Positions 63,101 through 64,000 of a stretch of DNA of 64,000 nucleotides are shown piece by piece. Both the position numbers and the translations under genes were made by a program. How positions within the stretch are numbered: position 1 is the first letter of the stretch; each line of letters starts with the position of its first letter. The stretch comes from Psettodes erumei (Eukaryota; Chordata; Actinopteri; Pleuronectiformes; Psettodidae): positions 248,001-312,000 of the forward strand of contig JAFBJZ010000781.1 of the NCBI GenBank assembly GCA_016785225.1. Direction: 5' to 3'. Under the pieces are notes generated by a model. That model was given only the letters and a program-made list of their open reading frames with translations, was not told the origin of the DNA and made no database searches.

Positions 63101-63349
63101 AAAATATTCATAAATGCTTGCATAATGTGCATTTTCTACATCAAAGTGCTCATGAGCACTTTCCTGACAATGTCAGAGTAACTGTGAGAGGGTGAGGTCA
63201 GCTGTGGAGAGCTTGCAACAACAGACTTACAATTCGACTCCACACAGCCCCTTGCCTGCTCTGCAGGTCTGGGGTCAGCCTCACGTGTTCAGGTGTAACC
63301 ATGGCGGTGCCCATCAGATCCCACTGTGAAGAACTGGAGAAGCCCAGCC
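59971..63349 (-). CDS. lman2l: lman2l (VIP36-like lectin, mannose-binding 2-like), exons 2-8; signal-peptide exon outside window
   Basis: Exons on the minus strand: 63349-63231, 62961-62844, 61994-61912, 61340-61179, 60818-60704, 60551-60432 and 60113-59971, with phases agreeing throughout, about 286 residues. The protein is an L-type lectin that binds high-mannose glycans on cargo in the ER and early secretory pathway. Marks are the lectin fold pieces DWELKVHFKIYGQGKKN, GDGLAIW, GLGLFVDTYPN and NGTLSYDHDQDGRPTELGGC (with an N-glycosylation site), then TGDLSDNHD, a single TM span and the tail RENRRKRFY, the ER-retention-type end of LMAN2L. TKDRMQ, RPTELGGCTA and TVERSPEEE favour LMAN2L over LMAN2. 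The usual length is about 348; the missing N-terminal 60 or so fit one exon beyond 64000. A run of eight Glu after SP precedes the stalk. Confidence 0.94.
60114..60431. other. lman2l: lman2l intron 7 (318 bp)
   Basis: Bounded by CCCAG|GTAGAT and CTTCCTAG. No other feature seen. Confidence 0.85.
60432..60551 (-). CDS. lman2l: lman2l exon 7
   Basis: 120 nt, acceptor TTCTAG, donor CCCAG|GTAGAT. Encodes NHDIISMKLYQLTVERSPEE, six further Glu, then VTLPRVDNMEQFP, the acidic stalk. Confidence 0.93.
60704..60818 (-). CDS. lman2l: lman2l exon 6
   Basis: 115 nt, acceptor CTGCAG, donor TCAG|GTATGA. Encodes LMVDVDGKQEWKHCADINGV, RLPTGYFLGASSATGDLS, the end of the lectin domain with GDLSDNHD completed by exon 7. 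Confidence 0.93.
60819..61178. other. lman2l: lman2l intron 5 (360 bp)
   Basis: Bounded by ACG|GTAGGA and CTGCAG. No other feature seen. Confidence 0.85.
61179..61340 (-). CDS. lman2l: lman2l exon 5
   Basis: 162 nt, acceptor CAACAG, donor ACG|GTAGGA. Encodes RTFPYISLMLGNGTLSYDHD, QDGRPTELGGCTAMVRNAIY, DTFLLVRYSKNRLT. Contains the conserved N-G-T glycosylation site and the SYDH ligand loop. Confidence 0.94.
61341..61911. other. lman2l: lman2l intron 4 (571 bp)
   Basis: Bounded by GAT|GTGAGT and CAACAG. No other feature seen. Confidence 0.85.
61912..61994 (-). CDS. lman2l: lman2l exon 4
   Basis: 83 nt, acceptor CTGCAG, donor GAT|GTGAGT. Encodes GPVFGNTNQFTGLGLFVDTY, PNSDKSHD. VDTYPN contains residues that bind calcium and mannose in VIP36-type lectins. 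Confidence 0.93.
61995..62843. other. lman2l: lman2l intron 3 (849 bp)
   Basis: Bounded by AATG|GTAGGA and CTGCAG. An A run lies near 62696-62714. No other feature seen. Confidence 0.85.
62844..62961 (-). CDS. lman2l: lman2l exon 3
   Basis: 118 nt, acceptor TTTCCAG, donor AATG|GTAGGA. Encodes PFFVRDWELKVHFKIYGQGK, KNLNGDGLAIWLTKDRMQN, the first half of the carbohydrate-recognition domain. The first base pair of residues differs from the usual PC-F (PFF here), losing the conserved Cys at that position. Confidence 0.93.
63231..63349 (-). CDS. lman2l: lman2l exon 2
   Basis: 119 nt, acceptor GTTGCAG, donor ATT|GTAAGT. Encodes LGFSSSSQWDLMGTAMVTPE, HVRLTPDLQSRQGAVWSRI, matching the SSSSHWDLMGNAMV...LTPDMQSKQGALW block of LMAN2L. 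The first two bases complete a codon from exon 1 outside the window. Confidence 0.92.
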
Positions 63350-64000
63350 CTGCAACACAGTCAAACATGTGTCAGCTACTGTATTCACAACACTGTATGC
63401 AGTAAATTAGAGATCCCACCAGACTGCCCTGTCAAATCTCAGACTTTTATTTTACTCACCGGTACAAAGACATCAACCAAAGACCAGTTACAGTAGTGAT
63501 TTATACATGATTACTATTTGGCTCTTAATGGGTGCAGCAGCGATCCGCCACAAAACAAGTTATCATCTTATTTTTTTGTAACAAGTTACACACCTGTTGC
63601 TACTTCCGTGTTATTATTTCTAACAGATGTACAGGCTGGGCAAGGAGCATGAAATAAACTGAGTTGTAACACTTAACACTTACTTAATGTAACGTTACAA
63701 CGTTATTATGTTAATACATTTAACGTGCTATGCTTCTGACCCGGTTCGGGACCGTCTCCCACACAGCCCCGAACGGAACACTCGCAATTGTCGGGTATAA
63801 CTTTGCCCTCGGCAAGAGGAGACAGTTAACTCAGCCGGTTAAACCTACGTCAGCTGTCCGTTAGCCTTTATTAAGCTCAGTAGCAAACTGGCATTAGCTG
63901 GGAGCTAATAGTAGCTGTCATTTCCCGTATTGTGACATTAGCTGTGTGACAACAAGTGACCACACAGACAAAGTTCCTCTTGGTTAATTGTTAGCTTCAG
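63350..64000. other. lman2l: lman2l intron 1, right edge
   Basis: No exon ending in the expected KPYQG-type segment was found on the minus strand, so exon 1 lies beyond the window. The stretch from 63740 to 63880 is richer in CpG than its surroundings, which may mean the promoter is close. Confidence 0.6.

Noticed and set aside
63740..63880. Possible lman2l exon 1 near the right edge
   Set aside because: No signal peptide frame and no donor after a KPYQG-type segment in this stretch.
1..64000. CRISPR arrays, bacterial operons, viral genes, rRNA or tRNA genes
   Set aside because: No regularly spaced repeats, no prokaryotic gene packing, no recognisable RNA gene; the sequence is plainly vertebrate nuclear DNA.

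Overview
The window looks like genomic DNA from a spiny-rayed (percomorph-type) teleost fish. The genes are split into many short exons with GT-AG introns. The non-coding DNA is AT-rich, full of CA/GT microsatellites, and carries decayed repeats of kinds common in fish genomes: a Penelope-like element, a non-LTR-type reverse transcriptase and several MITE-like fragments. Nothing bacterial, viral or CRISPR-like was seen. The long open frames are mostly chance.

Three protein-coding genes can be rebuilt exon by exon, all on the minus strand. (1) nsmf (NMDA receptor synaptonuclear signalling and neuronal migration factor, also called Jacob or NELF): start codon at 21464, five coding exons down to 3797, an 11.9-kb first intron, and the 3' half lost off the left edge. 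(2) A complete seven-exon tetraspanin of about 232 residues, most like CD53 in its first two-thirds, from 55916 to 50839. (3) lman2l (VIP36-like ER/Golgi cargo lectin): seven exons from 63349 to the stop at 59971, with the signal-peptide exon off the right edge. Exon phases agree at every junction, which is the main support for the models.

Layout: 1-21.46 kb, nsmf exons and introns; about 21.5-21.9 kb, nsmf upstream region; 22-50.3 kb, a gene-poor stretch of about 28 kb with a truncated Penelope-like element between inverted arms (24.8-25.5 kb), a perfect 75-bp hairpin (25.96-26.04 kb), compound microsatellites (34.8-35.0 kb), an old dispersed repeat (36.9-37.3 kb) and a dead reverse transcriptase (37.7-39.5 kb); 50.8-55.9 kb, tetraspanin; 56-60 kb, intergenic; 60-63.35 kb, lman2l; 63.35-64 kb, lman2l intron 1.

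The three genes have no obvious joint pathway (synapse-to-nucleus signalling, membrane microdomain organisation, glycoprotein sorting). I see no convincing undescribed system. The items most worth checking are the nested TTAA palindrome, the inverted-arm Penelope fragment, the unusual tetraspanin C-terminus and the long, His-rich nsmf exon 3.
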